A DNA stretch of 64,000 nt from Maratus speciosus (GCA_963932465.1 OZ010792.1:186715377-186779376); one strand, 5' to 3'. Shown: positions 1-12,178, numbered from the stretch's first letter. Numbers and translations: made by a program. The notes: generated by a model from the letters alone, not told the origin.

Positions 1-599
1 GAAATCAGCCGTTGAAGTTACACCTTTTTTTAATTAAAAAATGGCAAAAAGCCATTTTCTGACAGCATTTTAATGAAATAAATTTCACAAAAATCTGTTT
101 AGATGAAAGTTTACTTTATTCTGAACAGAACAAAAAAAATTTGAATGTTCTAGCATAAACCTGAAAGAAGTTATAGACCTTTATGTTGTCACATGTGCTA
201 TTCAAAATGGCGGCAAATCGGCCATCTTGGAAGACATTTAAAAGCTCATAACTCACAAACCGTTTGATCAATTTCAATATAATTGACATTTTTGGAATCA
301 GCATTAAAAACTCTTCAAATTCACTGAATTTTATCAAAATTGGTGATGGTGGGTGCCATGCACTGGGTGATTTGACATGGAATGACCCCACTTTGACATC
401 ATTTTTTGAAATATATTCTACCTCTATCAAAAAATCGATCATTACGGTACATTATATAGTTTCTGAATAAGAAAATCTACCAAATGGATGCGTTTGAGAG
501 CAAAAATGAATTTAAAAATGAGTAAGAAAATAAGCAGTTTGGACTTGAATACACCCTTAATAAGATGATTGTTTTCTTCAACCGCTATGTATTTTTAAT

Positions 600-1080
600 T
601 TGTTTCTGCTGTACGAATTGGTCCTATCAAAAACTTGTCTGTATAAATGTTGTAGACAATATTAAGAAGATATATGACAAATTCATGGGGATTTTATATC
701 ATGTGAATTGACGGAGTTATAGAAATTTTTCTTCTTCAACCCCCCTTTTTTCTTTTCGTTTTTAATTTTTTTTTTTGCGGTACGAATGGGTCCTATCAAA
801 AACTTGTGAATATAAAAGTTGTAGATAATATTAAGGAGATCTATAATAAAATTAATTGGATTTGATATCTTGAGAATTGACGAAGTTAGGAATTTTTTTC
901 TCCCAAAAACCCTATTTTTTGCGCCCCTTGAGCCCATTTTTAATTTTATCAAAAATCTGGGATACATAAATTTTTGGCCCTATTTTTAGAAGTAATAAAA
1001 ACTTTAACCTGATTTGATATGTACAAAAATTAAGAAGTTATGGGATTTTTTCGGTTTTCACAAAACTCCTCCCTATTTAT
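600..1080. repeat. degenerate ~170 bp tandem array
   Basis: Three diverged head-to-tail units share 'GGTCCTATCAAAAACTTG', a 'GTTGTAGA.AATATTAAG' segment and a pyrimidine-rich joint. The third unit is the most eroded. The array sits directly upstream of the H2 microsatellite and tail. Confidence 0.65.
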
Positions 1081-1197
1081 ATCACCTTGGTCCGATTTTG
1101 TCCATTAACGAACTTGACCGAGATTTCATGATTTTATGTATCAGTTTGAAAGAGATTTGTGCAGAATTGTAGAAGTTATCGTGTCCAGAAGAAAGTG

Positions 1198-1247
1198 ATA
1201 TATATATAATATATATATCTATAGATAGATAGATAGATAGATAGATA
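1198..1247. repeat. TA / GATA microsatellite
   Basis: An alternating TA run is followed by about six perfect GATA units. It occupies the same place, between array and tail, as the long TA run in the second H2 copy at 37543. Confidence 0.9.
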
Positions 1248-1344
1248 AAGTTTTTTACTGAGGGTGGTTTTGGGTTCTAGGGGTCATGATCGGTGTAGAT
1301 CTGCAAAAAATTTTCAGAAATTCCAATATAGGAACGATCCCAAT

Positions 1345-1371
1345 AGGTAGCATTTCATACGAAGTCTACCT
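1345..1371 (+). repeat. H2 terminal hairpin, copy 1
   Basis: An imperfect stem-loop of the form AGGTAGCATTT..GAAGTCTACCT. It matches the better preserved hairpin at 37697-37724 in position and stem sequence. Confidence 0.55.
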
Positions 1372-1729
1372 AACTGGGTTTGTGCATCAGTGTACATTCT
1401 AACTATAGTTGGATGTGCCAATCTCAAAACTTTCTTTTGTCTCATATATCTTAACACGTCAAAAAGTAGTTACTAATGTTAATACTTCAATATTATTTGT
1501 TCAATACTATACCAACTTCGATTTTCATCTTAAATTTCTGCTTCATTCAATTAATCGGAGTAAAAACGAGTTAATCTCGATCATCTATATATTTAAAACG
1601 CTAAGCGTTTTCTTTCGACAGTCCGTGAGAAGAAACTACTGCATCACTACTGACACACATTTGTTATCGTACATTATTTGTTCAAGTATTTTATTAATTA
1701 ACCGTAATTTTAAATTAAAATTCTAGAGT

Positions 1730-1749
1730 TGCGCATGCGCAGTATATAA
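1730..1749 (+). promoter_or_regulatory. promoter-like cluster: NRF-1-type palindrome and TATA box
   Basis: The 12 bp palindrome TGCGCATGCGCA matches the established NRF-1/Ewg consensus YGCGCAYGCGCR. The string TATATAA begins two bases after it. The downstream 50 bases are unusually GC-rich for this window. Transcription is inferred only. Confidence 0.35.
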
Positions 1750-1997
1750 GTACAAGCCTGCCTTTGGAGTGACGCGCTGCACATGCGCAAAGGTGCTCGC
1801 TCCGTCGAAGTATCACATCACAGGTAGAAGCTGTTTCAAGTTCGTCTACTATTCGATCTTACTGTAAAAATCTTTTCTTTCTTTCACAAAGCTAATATTA
1901 TTTGACTCTCTCAGCATTATTAACAATTCAAAAATTTATTGTGTCGATATTAAGAGCTAGATACGGTTTATTTCGGGGGTGTCGTATTGTTTAGGTC

Positions 1998-2174
1998 ATG
2001 TTAGATACAGAAGATAAACACAGTGATTTTAAGCTAAAAGTTATCGCAGGTGAATCGTCTTTGAAAAATAAAGTATCATCAACATTAAAACACAAAACTA
2101 TTTCTGTAAGACCAGAACTCAAATTCGAGACAATTGCGTATGCATCAACAGTTTTTCGAACCTCTTCAATTTAG
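1998..2174 (+). other. 58-codon open frame downstream of a promoter-like cluster
   Basis: An ATG about 250 bp after the TATA-like string opens a 58-codon frame that starts MLDTEDKHSDF and is rich in Lys and Ser. I recognise no domain. It could be the first exon of an element gene or chance; length alone does not support it. Confidence 0.15.
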
Positions 2175-3215
2175 AAGGAAGGAAAGAGAGTTCCCGATTG
2201 CGTAGCGGCTTAAAGCAGCAGTTTAAAGTTCTGGATTTTTGTAGAGGACGCAGGTTCGGACCCAAGCCTGGCAAAATATGTAATCGTTTTTGTCGATAAT
2301 TCATTTCAATAAGGACATATTTTATTAGGAAGATAAATTATAGGATTTTTATTTTATTATTATTAATATTTGAATGCTTTATAATTAAATAAAATTTAAC
2401 ACTCAGTAATATTTTGAAAAAATAATGATTTTATATTTAAAATATTTAAGTTAAAATATTTTGCATACAATTACCAAATAAATAGATTGAGCTGATCTAC
2501 AATTTTCGTTATAGTTTCTGACCATTATCAAGAATATATATGTGTGTGTCAAAAAGAAAAGTTTGTCATTCATTTGCGTAAAAAATAAAACGGAAAGAAA
2601 GAAAAATATTCTTATAAGAGTTAAAAGAAATTACCTAGATACCGGGATTATAAATCGTTAGCCGCATCAAGTTTCAAATTTAGGTTTTTAGAGAATGAGA
2701 CAGATAAAAATAAAATTCACGGTAGCTTTCATGGCAGCATTTTTCTAAAGAAATATTCAAGTTATTTACCGTCAAATCTTGACGGGCACTATCTAGTATT
2801 TAATAAAATCAATAGTTTTTCGTTATTCTGTTGCACATCAGCCGGCTTAGCAGGATGCGAAGTTCCCGTCGCTGCACGAACCGCCTATGTACATTATAAC
2901 AACGAAAAATCGTGAAAATTATATAAAAATCGCTATTATAGCCCCCATTTTCGGCGGAATATTTCGAAATTCAAGGAGGGTCTTCTTGCCATAGCCAAAA
3001 ACATACGCAAAAAAAATTGGTTTAATTCTATGCATAACATCATACACTTTTCAAAGGTAGAATGGCGACACACGGACATGCAGGCAGATATACATTTTGT
3101 ATAAATATGTTTTTGAGGATCTGTGACCCCTAGAACGTGTAAATCCGTCGAAAATCGGAAGTTAAAAAAATTCGATTACAATACTTTCTTCTATTGAAGA
3201 TGGAAGAAAGTAAAA

Positions 3216-3960
3216 ACAAGGAAATGCGCAAAAATGATTTTGCATAAAAAGTAGCAATAAAGTTTTGCCTAATTATTTATTTATACCGTACACTCAAGAT
3301 TATTAGTCACTCAAGCTATGATGGAAAATCGAAATCGTTAGATAATATAGAAAACATTATTACATACCTATCGTATATCTAGAAGTATTAAATTATTATT
3401 GAAATTACTCTAAATGAAGTAAATAACTACTGCATAGAAATCATAAATAAAAATAAGTAAAGTTTAAGGATAAAATCATATACCTTTTATTTTTTCTTAT
3501 TAGTAAATATGAGGCAATTTCAGAACAGGGCCGTTGATACTCTCTCCCCCCCACCTTCTTTAACTGTGATTTGCTTTCAGCAAGACTTTGAATTCTAATA
3601 TAAAAGTAAGCAGATGTAACGCAAATTATACTTGCTTATTCCTAATTTTCGAATTATTTTTGTAGCCAAGACTAATGAGAATATACAGATATGTTTGTTG
3701 GAGAGAATTCCTTTGGATTTTCTTGGCATTCTGTTTTAAATAGTTATTTGACAAAATTCTGTATTATTTAACAGAATTTAGAATTCATGAAAATGGTTTA
3801 ACAGTATTTTAATCTTTATTTGCATTTTTACTGAGTTTAAAGCTGTATAGCAAATTTTAGTCTGACTACAGTTTTGGAATACAGCTATAAACATCTTTAT
3901 GACGAAATATGTGAGTCGTGTCGGTTAGCCAAGTCTGTCGTATAATCGAGACTTTATTGT
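3216..3960. other. no feature seen (3.2-3.96 kb)
   Basis: AT-rich sequence with a short C-run near 3543. I found no coding signal, inverted repeat or recognisable repeat. Confidence 0.5.
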
Positions 3961-4424
3961 ATTACTAGCTGACCCGCCCGGCGTTGCCCGGCCCGTGATA
4001 ATAATATTAAATGACCCTGAAATTTGTATGATTTTATCGCTAACCTGTTTTTATCTGAAGTACGTGCCCGCTGACTGCGTGAAAAATCGGTTTAAAAAAA
4101 AATCTGATATTTAGGGTAAAAGGCTAAAAAAAAACTGCAACGGGAAACAGGGGATATGTGTCCGACGACTGATGTTGACATTTAACAGTAAAAATCACTA
4201 TTAAGCCACGTAACTATTTTTTTTTCACATCGTAATGAGTGAAATATTTCGATTTTTAAGCTAATTATATCACTCTTAAATCCGATTATACGTCAATGAA
4301 ATCGATATTCGATCATTAGCTAAAAGGTTAGTATATAATATTTTAATTTCAGAGCTATTGTACAAAATTAAGTATATATATTTTTTAACAAAACATGCGT
4401 AATGTTCACCCTGTTGATAAAATC

Positions 4425-4725
4425 CTAACCATAACCTAATTGTGACGTAACGGCAACCTATCTGTAACTTAATTGTAACTTAACCGTAACCTAACCGTAA
4501 CTTGAATATAACATATATGTAACCTAACCAGAACCTAACTGCAACTTAACCGTAACCTAACTGTAACCTAAGCGGAACTTAAATATAGCCTAACCAAAAC
4601 CTAACTGTAACCTAATCGCATCTTAAATGTAACCTAACAGTAACGTAATTAATCTAAGTGTAACCTGACTTTAACCAAACTGTAACTTAACACTGACGAT
4701 AACCTAACTTTCCTAACCGTGCACG
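4425..4725. repeat. 11 bp minisatellite, CCTAACYGTAA type
   Basis: About 25 degenerate units of an 11-mer close to CCTAACTGTAA. Each unit contains CCTAA, the complement of the canonical arthropod telomere repeat TTAGG. The period is 11, not 5, so it is not a plain interstitial telomere. Confidence 0.8.
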
Positions 4726-4754
4726 TGCTGAAAAGTACTTTAGTTCCACTTTGC

Positions 4755-5400
4755 ACCGCTACGGGGTACAATATGTTTTATACGAACAACCGACACGGGA
4801 CATCGCCGCTGCAACCGGGTATATCAGGCGTACCACACACGCTTTGCAAAACCTTTTAGTTTCACTTTCCACCACCAGGATGCACACTCTTAGTAAACAA
4901 ACCTATATCCGAACGAAACTCCGATTTTCAACCTATGCGTTACTCGTTATTCTATGTTACTCGACGGGGTGGGAACACAAATAAGAATTTAAGTAATTTA
5001 CTGAAATTTTTATTCGAAAATAATGGTAACCACCACTCATTTAAGAGACCAATATGATTTATAAGAACCTTCGACACGGCTTGCTGCTGCATGCTTCACC
5101 GTATAGCAGGCGTTCTGTGCAGGCTCCGTAAAATATGTTAATTTCACTTTCTGCCTCCAAGGGGCACACTCTGTTCTTAACAAATCTACATCATTACGAA
5201 ATTCCGTCATTATACCTATTTGTAGATATATTAGTCGAGGAGTAGGGGAATGATATAAAAATTTAAGAAATTTGTGGAAAATTACTATTCGGAAATAACC
5301 ACTAATCATAAATTAAGGGTGCAAATAGTTCTGTACGAACATCCGACATGGGTTCCTACTGCCTACGGCACTGTATAGCAGGCGGGGATAAATTCGGAAC
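4755..5400. repeat. ~277 bp tandem repeat, 2.3 copies
   Basis: The anchor 'ATACGAAC..CCGACACGG' recurs at about 4779, 5057 and 5332, giving spacings near 277. Each unit also holds a 'GTATATCAGGCG/GTATAGCAGGCG' string. The open frames on either strand here are chance readings of the repeat. Confidence 0.7.
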
Positions 5401-6000
5401 ATTTTGCTGTATTTAAAAAACAAAAAACAGCAATTAAAAAAATGCGTTTAAAAATGTCTTTAAAAAACACTTCTAAAAAAATATTATTAACAATATCGAA
5501 AATGAGAATTTATTAAAATTGTTGCTTCTCGCTACAGCAGCAGAAAGCATTAGAACGCAAAGACTTATTGTTGCCAATTTCTAGTGGTAAAAGAGCCAGT
5601 AAGGAGTATTCTAATCTTTTATTTAACGTTTAAAAATCACATTTCTAGCTATCTAAATGGATCAGTATCAAACAGGCACCTCCATTTCTCCGTAAACAAA
5701 CCAAAATCGCCGATTTTTTAGCAGATATTATCGCTCAACCAATCAAGTAGTGAAAAAACAGAAAACAGTGTGGCAAACAAAAAGCCTGCCATGTTGTCAT
5801 GTTGGTTGCTAGGTTGTGACGTCATTTGAAATTAATCTATTCTCTTAAACTTTCATTATTATTAAATATGTTTTCAAATCATGTGTTTCACCTTCATGCT
5901 AAAATTTAATGTTTAGTTTAAAAAACAATCACTCTTGAAACATTAATCACTCAAATTGGTTTATTTAATTGTACCCCGGTTTACTTGATTATTTCTGCGA

Positions 6001-6128
6001 AAGCTTTATACAACCAACCAACCGAAAGCAAGCGGAAAGAAAGAACGTATTTTGGATGAGCGATTCTTTATAAACCAACCAACCGAAAGTAAGCGGAAAG
6101 GTAAAAAAGCGTATTTTTGATGAGAGTG
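6001..6128. repeat. direct ~62 bp duplication
   Basis: Two adjacent copies share 'AACCAACCAACCGAAAG', 'AAGCGGAAAG' and a 'GTATTTTTGATGAG' end. They lie just upstream of the tail of the composite repeat. Confidence 0.75.
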
Positions 6129-6310
6129 ATGTCCGAAATAAATTAATTACTCAGCTAATAATTAGACTATTAAAATTCTGAGGACCAGGTACATTAGGAG
6201 AGGCTTTGGACTCTCTTCACAAAAATTTTGAACCTCGTACGTGCCGTAGATTTTGCTACCCATCGCCGACAGACACACACAGAGCGATCTGTTTTTTTAT
6301 TAGTATAGAT

Positions 6311-7189
6311 TTTTAAGGAATCAATATACTTGTGTTTATTTACATTTTTTTTCTAGATTTAGTTGAGTTTTTTCCCACCAAATTTTATAGTTTGTATTGT
6401 AAAAGTTACTCCAGTAATTTCATGTCATGGATTGCAACAACTTTTGAAGCTTCCTTATAAATTTTAGTATATTTTTAAGGTTAGTTACTGTATCCATTTA
6501 ATACAGCTATTATTTTTTCTACCAAAGTAGAAAATATGAGATGCATGCTTAAAAATTTTGTATTCAAACTATATGCAACATGCTGAATGGTACACAAAAC
6601 ATATAAATGATATTACAAAAGACATTAAAATTAATTAAAATTTTCGTTTCGAATCGCATCCGAGATCGTCATCAGGATGAAAAAGAAAGTTATATATATA
6701 TCATACGTTGTCTATAGTTTGAATACAATGTTTTGAAGTATGCTTTATGATTCAAATTTCCAATGCGTATTTATGAAATGTATTTTCTCGAGTGGGAATA
6801 TTTAGAGGTATTGTCAGGATGAAAACCATAGAAACGATATGCAATGTAACGATGAAGTCAAACTTTAACAGCGTTAATAAAAAGTGCTATTTTTGATGAC
6901 GTCGCATCTGTTTTCATTTCAATAAGGAATTGTAAAATAGTAACAAACACATATTTGCAAAAAAAAAAATGATAAATATAATCAAATCGTTCGAAAAACG
7001 CTACTTTTCTGCTACTTTTTATCTGCATTTAATTTTCATAAGACTTAATACTTTATACAAACAAACAGCATGAAGACTTTATCATGGAAAGGTTTGTATT
7101 GTAGAAAAGTACACTTTAAAAATGACAAGTGATTTTACAAATACAACTGATGATGATACTTTTTTTTACTCAATATTCAATTTCTGAAA
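6311..7189. other. no feature seen (6.3-7.2 kb)
   Basis: AT-rich sequence. I found no coding signal or clear repeat, apart from two short 'TCAGGATGAAAA' strings near 6672 and 6816. Confidence 0.5.
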
Positions 7190-7439
7190 TACACTGCTCA
7201 AAAAAATTAGGGGAGCAAGCAAAAAAGTGAAGAGAACAGTGCAAGACAGCCATGTATGGGCATAAAATGGATAGTACACGTGTATCACTGCGTAATACAG
7301 AAAAAAAGACACAAAAAAATTTGTAAGGGAGCTTTATTTCTTTGAAAAGATGGAAAGAACATGAAAAGATGGTTTAAGGCAACAATTTGGTATCATGTAA
7401 ATGATAAAAGAAAAGTATTGTTTAGAAACGATGCAAGAT

Positions 7440-9018
7440 TTTCAATATGGCGTATGGTCTTCTCGAACAGCCAAGACAGCTGCACACCTGTTTTCCATGT
7501 ATGCTATGAGATTATCGATAAGACTTTGGGGAATACTGTTCCATTGCTCAAGAATTGCAATATCCAAGTCCCGGATAGTAAAAGGAGGCCTTGGTCTCGC
7601 AGCAATGCATCGTCTGAGTATGTCACAAACATGCTCGATCGGATTTAGGTCAGGAGAGCATGCTGGTCATTCCATTCGCTGTATTGTTTTAGCTTCAAGC
7701 ATGTTTTCCACAAGACGAACTGTATGAAGTCTGGCATTATCATGCATGGAAAAAAAGAAATTACTAATTGCTGCAACATAAAATACGACATGAGGTCCCA
7801 GTAACTCATCTGTATAACTTCGGACCGTCAAAGTGCCATTCCGAATGATATGCAGGCCCGTACGTCCACCTACACTGATTTCAGACCATAGCTCAACCCA
7901 CCTCGTCTGTAATGTGATCTTTCACGAACGAATGTGGGATTATTTTGAGTGCATCTTTCTCTCCATGCCAAAACACATCAGATGTCACATCCAGACTGAA
8001 TCGGAACTCGTCTGTAAAGAAAATTTGACTCCAACAACGTAGCCTCCAAACTTGATGTTCAGTTGCCCACCTTAGGGCCGCACAGTTGCTTGAGATCAAT
8101 GGAATACAGACCATTGGCTTGATGGACATAAATCAAGCTAAATAACTGTGCTAAAGATAATTTCTTCAGTTACATAAATAATACGTCGTTTCATCTCAGC
8201 CATAAATCTCTTCAAATGTATTTAACCTTGAAAATCCTTTGATAAAGATAATGACTTGTTGAGTGACTGCATTAAGACTCATAGACTACATTAAACTGAT
8301 TTATTATTATTATTATGATATTATTATTACAATTATTATTACTGATTTATTATCTTATAATGTAAACATTTTTTTTCCATTCTGAACATGTAGTTATTCC
8401 AGAGAGGGGGCATGAAAAATACTCTCTCTTTTTTACAATTTAAACAATGTGAATTAAATAGCTTAAAGTGTTACCGCTGCTTATTCATTTGATATAACAA
8501 GTATTCTACAATCTTTTTTGTCAAAAGAGGTTATAAAGAGTGGTTGATTAAAAATAAGATAACTATAACACATATTGGATTAATACAAAGTGTGGATTTA
8601 CACCAAAATGGATAAGTATCCTGAAGAAGGGTAAGTCGCAATTTACAATTTATCACGTACTCACGCCTGTTTAACGAGATTCAAAATCCCAACATGGCTT
8701 ACGTGCTTAGAGACCACCCTGATGAAGCCTATTTCAGCCTGTTTGACTGAACACCCTTCGTCCTGTGGCCAAGAACAATTGTGTTTGCAACAGAGTAGCA
8801 TTGCTCGTTCCGTCTCGACGAGCTATTAACAGGATATATCGGTAACCTGTTTCTGTGATAGCACATGGCCGACCTTGCCCTGGCCGGCGTCTAACATTCC
8901 ATGTGTCTTGGAATCGATTCCACAGTCTAGCATTGGCACTTCTTGCGACTTTAACAGCTTCCACTACGCTTCTTTGTATTTGCTCGAATTCAACTAACCC
9001 GGTAACATCTCAAGCCAT
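7440..9018 (-). pseudogene. Tc1-like transposase pseudogene (DD34E)
   Basis: Read on the minus strand, an N-terminal helix-turn-helix part (about 9018-8700) contains RSANARLWNRF and the linker RRRPGQGRPCA. After an insertion, the catalytic core resumes at about 8115 with FFTDEFRFSL (first Asp). The second Asp is in HDNARLHT (about 7735), and the Glu is in DLNPIEHV (about 7635), 34 residues later. This DD34E spacing is the Tc1 hallmark. The C-terminal helix region ends near 7440. Frameshifts and several stops, including one in the first codons and one in the GL*ARKP motif, show that it is dead. The family cuts and pastes DNA at TA sites in the nucleus. Confidence 0.9.
8115..8700. mobile_element. 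~574 bp insertion in the Tc1 transposase, 6 bp target duplication
   Basis: The transposase reading is colinear with the family up to ARKP and resumes at KPMVCIPL. The string TGGCTT flanks the extra DNA at 8115-8120 and 8695-8700, and removing one copy plus the insert restores the expected spacing. The insert is AT-rich, with an ATT-type microsatellite at 8299-8360, and has no recognisable ends or protein. Confidence 0.7.
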
Positions 9019-11242
9019 TGATTCCGGTAAATCTCATTGTTGTGACATTTTCAAGATACCTTTTGTCAAAACACGAACTAAGCAATTGAATTTTACAACA
9101 GAGGCAGTGAAACAGACGTCTCTGCAAAGTCTCGATTTCTGCAACTTTGATTTGCATGTGAAGTTTTCTTGATCTGTTTTCTAATATGCTTTAAATTATG
9201 CATGTTTTATTTCACGATACTTGTCGGTGTAAATATTTGCATAATTTTGTTAAAACCATGTGCTCCCCCAGTTGTTTTGATCAGTGTAGTTCAACGATCT
9301 ATAAAGGCTCCGATTCTAATCATTAGAATTAAGAAATGAAAATTCAGTGAACATTGCGTCATGTTGACACAATCATATCAATTTTTGTCCTTCGTTTTAT
9401 TAATGTAAAAATACATTTCAAGCTAAGCATAACGTCACCGGCGCAAACTTTTCAAACATGCTTTACATACGTACTTTTATGCTTAACCACAGTATATTCA
9501 AATAAAAATATATTTTCTATTTAATTTTAATTAAGAAACTAATAAAGTCATAATGCATAAAGATAAAATAAACCCAATAGCCTATATTTTCGTGATGTCT
9601 CAATAAATATGGCTTTTTATTCGCTTATAAAATACACGTGCATAATTTTTTGTACCGAAAATAACTTGAAAATGAAAAAATATGCCCCCCCCCCCCAAAA
9701 AAAAACAAAAAAAACACGTGTCTGATTATTTTTCATTTTCTATCTTTTATCTGAAACAACGGAAGTAATCCAACTGCCACCATTTTAAAGAAATTTCATA
9801 AAAAACTTTTTAAAGTAAAATTAAAATGTAAAAATGGTAATATTTTTAAAAAATATCTAGTGTGGGCGCATCTACAAATGAACAGCTTTCATTAAAAAAA
9901 AAAAATAATTAGCAAAACTGGTTCAGTAGAAAGCTCAGGGCAGAAGACTAATGTATGTTAAATGTATAGATGGCACGGTTCTTTCCGAAATGGTTACCTA
10001 TACTTTCCTACACTTAGATTTTATATATGTAGATTGCTTTATTGCCCCTACATTTTTGAAATAGAAATATTCCGCTTATTTAATGACGAATTATAAAAGT
10101 AGAAAATACGGCGAATATTACTACATATTTAAAAAATATGGCGGCGATCAAGCAATTTGAATGAAAAAAAAAAAAAAAGTAGTGAATTTTCTAATTTCAT
10201 TCGCTAAATCATTGACCATAGTAATAACATTTCTTACTGTGCATGTTTTAGAAAATGATTTTTTTTTTTTAATTTATGCAATGCACAATGCGTGCGTTTG
10301 GATAAAGGTTGTGTAGCATTAATGCGTGCTTGAACTCCTGTATCTTGTTCAGCCATATTAGAACCTCCATTAGTTTGAGAATGAACTTTCTTTATAGTTA
10401 GTTCCAAATTTTTAATTTTAATCATTAGAATAGAACAATATACTTACATGGAGAACTCCGTCCAAAAAAATCCCTGCTATCCGTTTCATTAAAGTGGTGT
10501 TACAAGGATAATGAAACTTCTGGTAATGCAGTTATACAATTTCAAAGCAAAATTTGCATCTTCTCTCGTGAAATTTATTTATTTATTTTTCAGGAGAAAA
10601 ATGGAATTTTTGCTGAATAAAATTCTATTAGGGTAGAAGGGGGAGGGGGTGGTCAGCTGACCCTATGATCCCCCTCTCAATCCGCGCCTGCAATTTTTTT
10701 CAAGAATTGCATGATTGTATGCTGTAACAATAAAACACTTCGACATTAAAAATAAATTAATTAATTTAATTAAATACTAAACACTTTAAACATTGTATTA
10801 TATTATTGGAAGTCGACTGTAATGAGAATTAATATCAGTTTAAATTTAAGAAATAATTTAAAGGACAACTCCATTTGTTTACATTTTAATCATATTTGAA
10901 TATTAAACAAAGAAAACTTTTCCTAGCCTTAGACGACAACACGAACTAACACATTTAGTATATATATTTTATAATGGAAATATTTAGCTTCCATAGATAT
11001 AGCGTTTTTTATTCAATATAAACATCCTTTTCTGTAAAGAAATCACAAAATAAAGTTTCTAAGAAACAGCTTTTAATGTTATATGTATGCTCTAACTTAT
11101 ATGAAGACTTAAAATTAAAAAAGAAGCAAAGCTGTAAATAACTATCTAGTAAAAACAAAATAAGGCGGAATAACAATAAAATAAATCGCTTAATATAATA
11201 ATTTGTTTATTATCCTTTTTTAATGACTTTTTAAAAACGCAC

Positions 11243-11245
<3 letters not shown>

Positions 11246-11278
<33 letters not shown>
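11246..11278. repeat. poly(T), 33 bases
   Basis: A pure T homopolymer. It could be the tail of an old minus-strand retroposon, but no body is recognisable. Confidence 0.95.
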
Positions 11279-11283
<5 letters not shown>

Positions 11284-12175
11284 AGAAAAACATAATGCGG
11301 GCACTTGCTAGTTCCCAGATAGTAGAATAACTGCATTTTAAAATTCATGCACAAGCGTTAAACTTTAAATTAAACCAAGGTTGCTAAAATATTTTAAATT
11401 CAAACTATAATGCCGTTGCTCAAGAAATGAAGGACGAAATTTTTTAATATGACCTCTTACTTCAGGTAACAAAGAAATATGTAAGTACTAACAAGAATTC
11501 ATTATCTTTTTCTTTTTCACAGCTGTTGCTTTTTTAATTCTTCAAAGATATGCAGTTCGTAACAGTTATTTCATGCTGTGAATTCTTTTAGCGTAATAAC
11601 CATTTTAATGAAGCTATAGTATAATTTCTTCAGCATTTGTGTTGTAACAAAGGTGAAAGTGATGAATCAATCAAAGGATGGCATGTTGTGCAAAGTTATG
11701 AATTTATGATATGAAAAGACATTTTCAATTTTCCTTTGACTTGTTTACGTTCCTTTCAACGAAGGTAATGCACTAATTGGTTTCTTTGTAAAACTGTAAT
11801 GTTAATGGATTGCCAGAGATGTATAAACTAGATCATAATAATAATACTGAATATGATTAAGTAATATTCAAGTACTAATAGTATAATTATTGTTGTGCTG
11901 CATTGTATTCTAAGTAGAAATATTTGTCTTTTCATGTGATATTATTTAGATAGCTCTAGAAATAATTTTAATTAAGATCTACGCTAGATTTTGATATTCA
12001 TTACTTATAATTTGGACACATATTTTATTTTATTCAAGAAATTCTATAAATATTTTCCTTCTTTTTTTTTCTTATCTTTATATGCGAAGAATTGGAGAAA
12101 GGGGCGGGGAAAGGAAAGCTTCAGGGTTTTTGAAATATGCGTAATCGTTAGGGTACATATCAAATAAATGGATTT

Positions 12176-12178
<3 letters not shown>

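Larger units (their letters stand above)
1..1385 (+). repeat. H2 family repeat element, copy 1 (tandem units, microsatellite, hairpin tail)
   Basis: A block of short repeats with no credible coding potential. From about 600 to 1080 there are three degenerate tandem units of about 170 bp; the anchor 'GGTCCTATCAAAAACTTGT' occurs near 625 and 790. A GATA/TA microsatellite follows at 1198-1247. A conserved tail (about 1258-1371) follows that, containing 'GGGGTCATGATCG' and a terminal stem-loop. The same tail closes the array at 35785-37735, so both are copies of one family. Positions 1-480 carry a related unit with 'AAAATGGCGGC'. The layout of minisatellite plus 3' hairpin resembles non-autonomous Helitron-type elements; that assignment is inference. 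The left end lies outside the window. Confidence 0.6.
1590..2803. mobile_element. 1.2 kb insertion inside H1 copy A, with 7 bp direct repeats
   Basis: Comparison with the uninterrupted copy at 13265-13290 places the breakpoints. TATTTAA is present at 1590-1596 and again at 2797-2803, as expected for a target duplication. The insert holds a palindrome TGCGCATGCGCA (1730-1741) next to a TATA-like TATATAA (1743-1749), a 58-codon open frame and a GGTTCGGACCC box-B-like string near 2251. I cannot assign it to a class; a solo LTR or a retroposed sequence is possible. Confidence 0.45.
1405..3215 (+). mobile_element. H1 family Helitron-like (DINE/HINE-type) element, copy A, interrupted
   Basis: The 5' end reads TTGGATGTGCCAATCTC followed by AAACTTTCTTTTGTCTC. 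The 3' end (about 3120-3215) carries the family signature 'AAATCCGTCGAAAATCGG' and a hairpin at 3182-3212 whose arms are TACTTTCTTC and GAAGAAAGTA. The inverted copy at 12625-13448 is colinear with 1405-1590 plus 2797-3215, which shows that the 1.2 kb between them is an insertion. This copy belongs to the subfamily without the GCGCCACCTG monomer. It has no transposase gene and would depend on enzymes supplied elsewhere. Confidence 0.6.
3961..6310 (+). mobile_element. composite dispersed retroposon-like repeat (CCCGG-stem head, TATAGAT tail)
   Basis: The head at 3963 reads CTAGCTGACCCGCCCGGCG and folds into a small CCGGGC stem-loop. The tail ends TTTTTTTATTAGTATAGAT at about 6292-6310. A head and tail of this style recur at about 60850-61816. 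From memory, such heads are common in arthropod dispersed repeats, but I cannot name the family with certainty. The body contains three tandem arrays (listed separately) and no open frame of note. Confidence 0.5.
7190..9288 (-). mobile_element. Tc1-family transposon, decayed
   Basis: Terminal inverted repeats CACTGCTCAAAAAAATTAGG (from 7192) and CACTGATCAAAACAACTGGG (complement strand, from 9286) are each flanked by the TA dinucleotide (7190-7191 and 9287-9288) expected for Tc1/mariner targets. The element is 2.1 kb, longer than the usual ~1.6 kb, because of an internal insertion. It encodes a transposase pseudogene on the minus strand. Confidence 0.92.

Noticed and set aside
2180..2275. tRNA gene or SINE head with GGTTCGGACCC
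   Set aside because: The box-B-like string is present, but no acceptable box A lies at the right distance and no cloverleaf could be drawn.
4425..4725. Interstitial telomere
   Set aside because: Period 11 with variable positions between CCTAA cores, not uninterrupted TTAGG pentamers.
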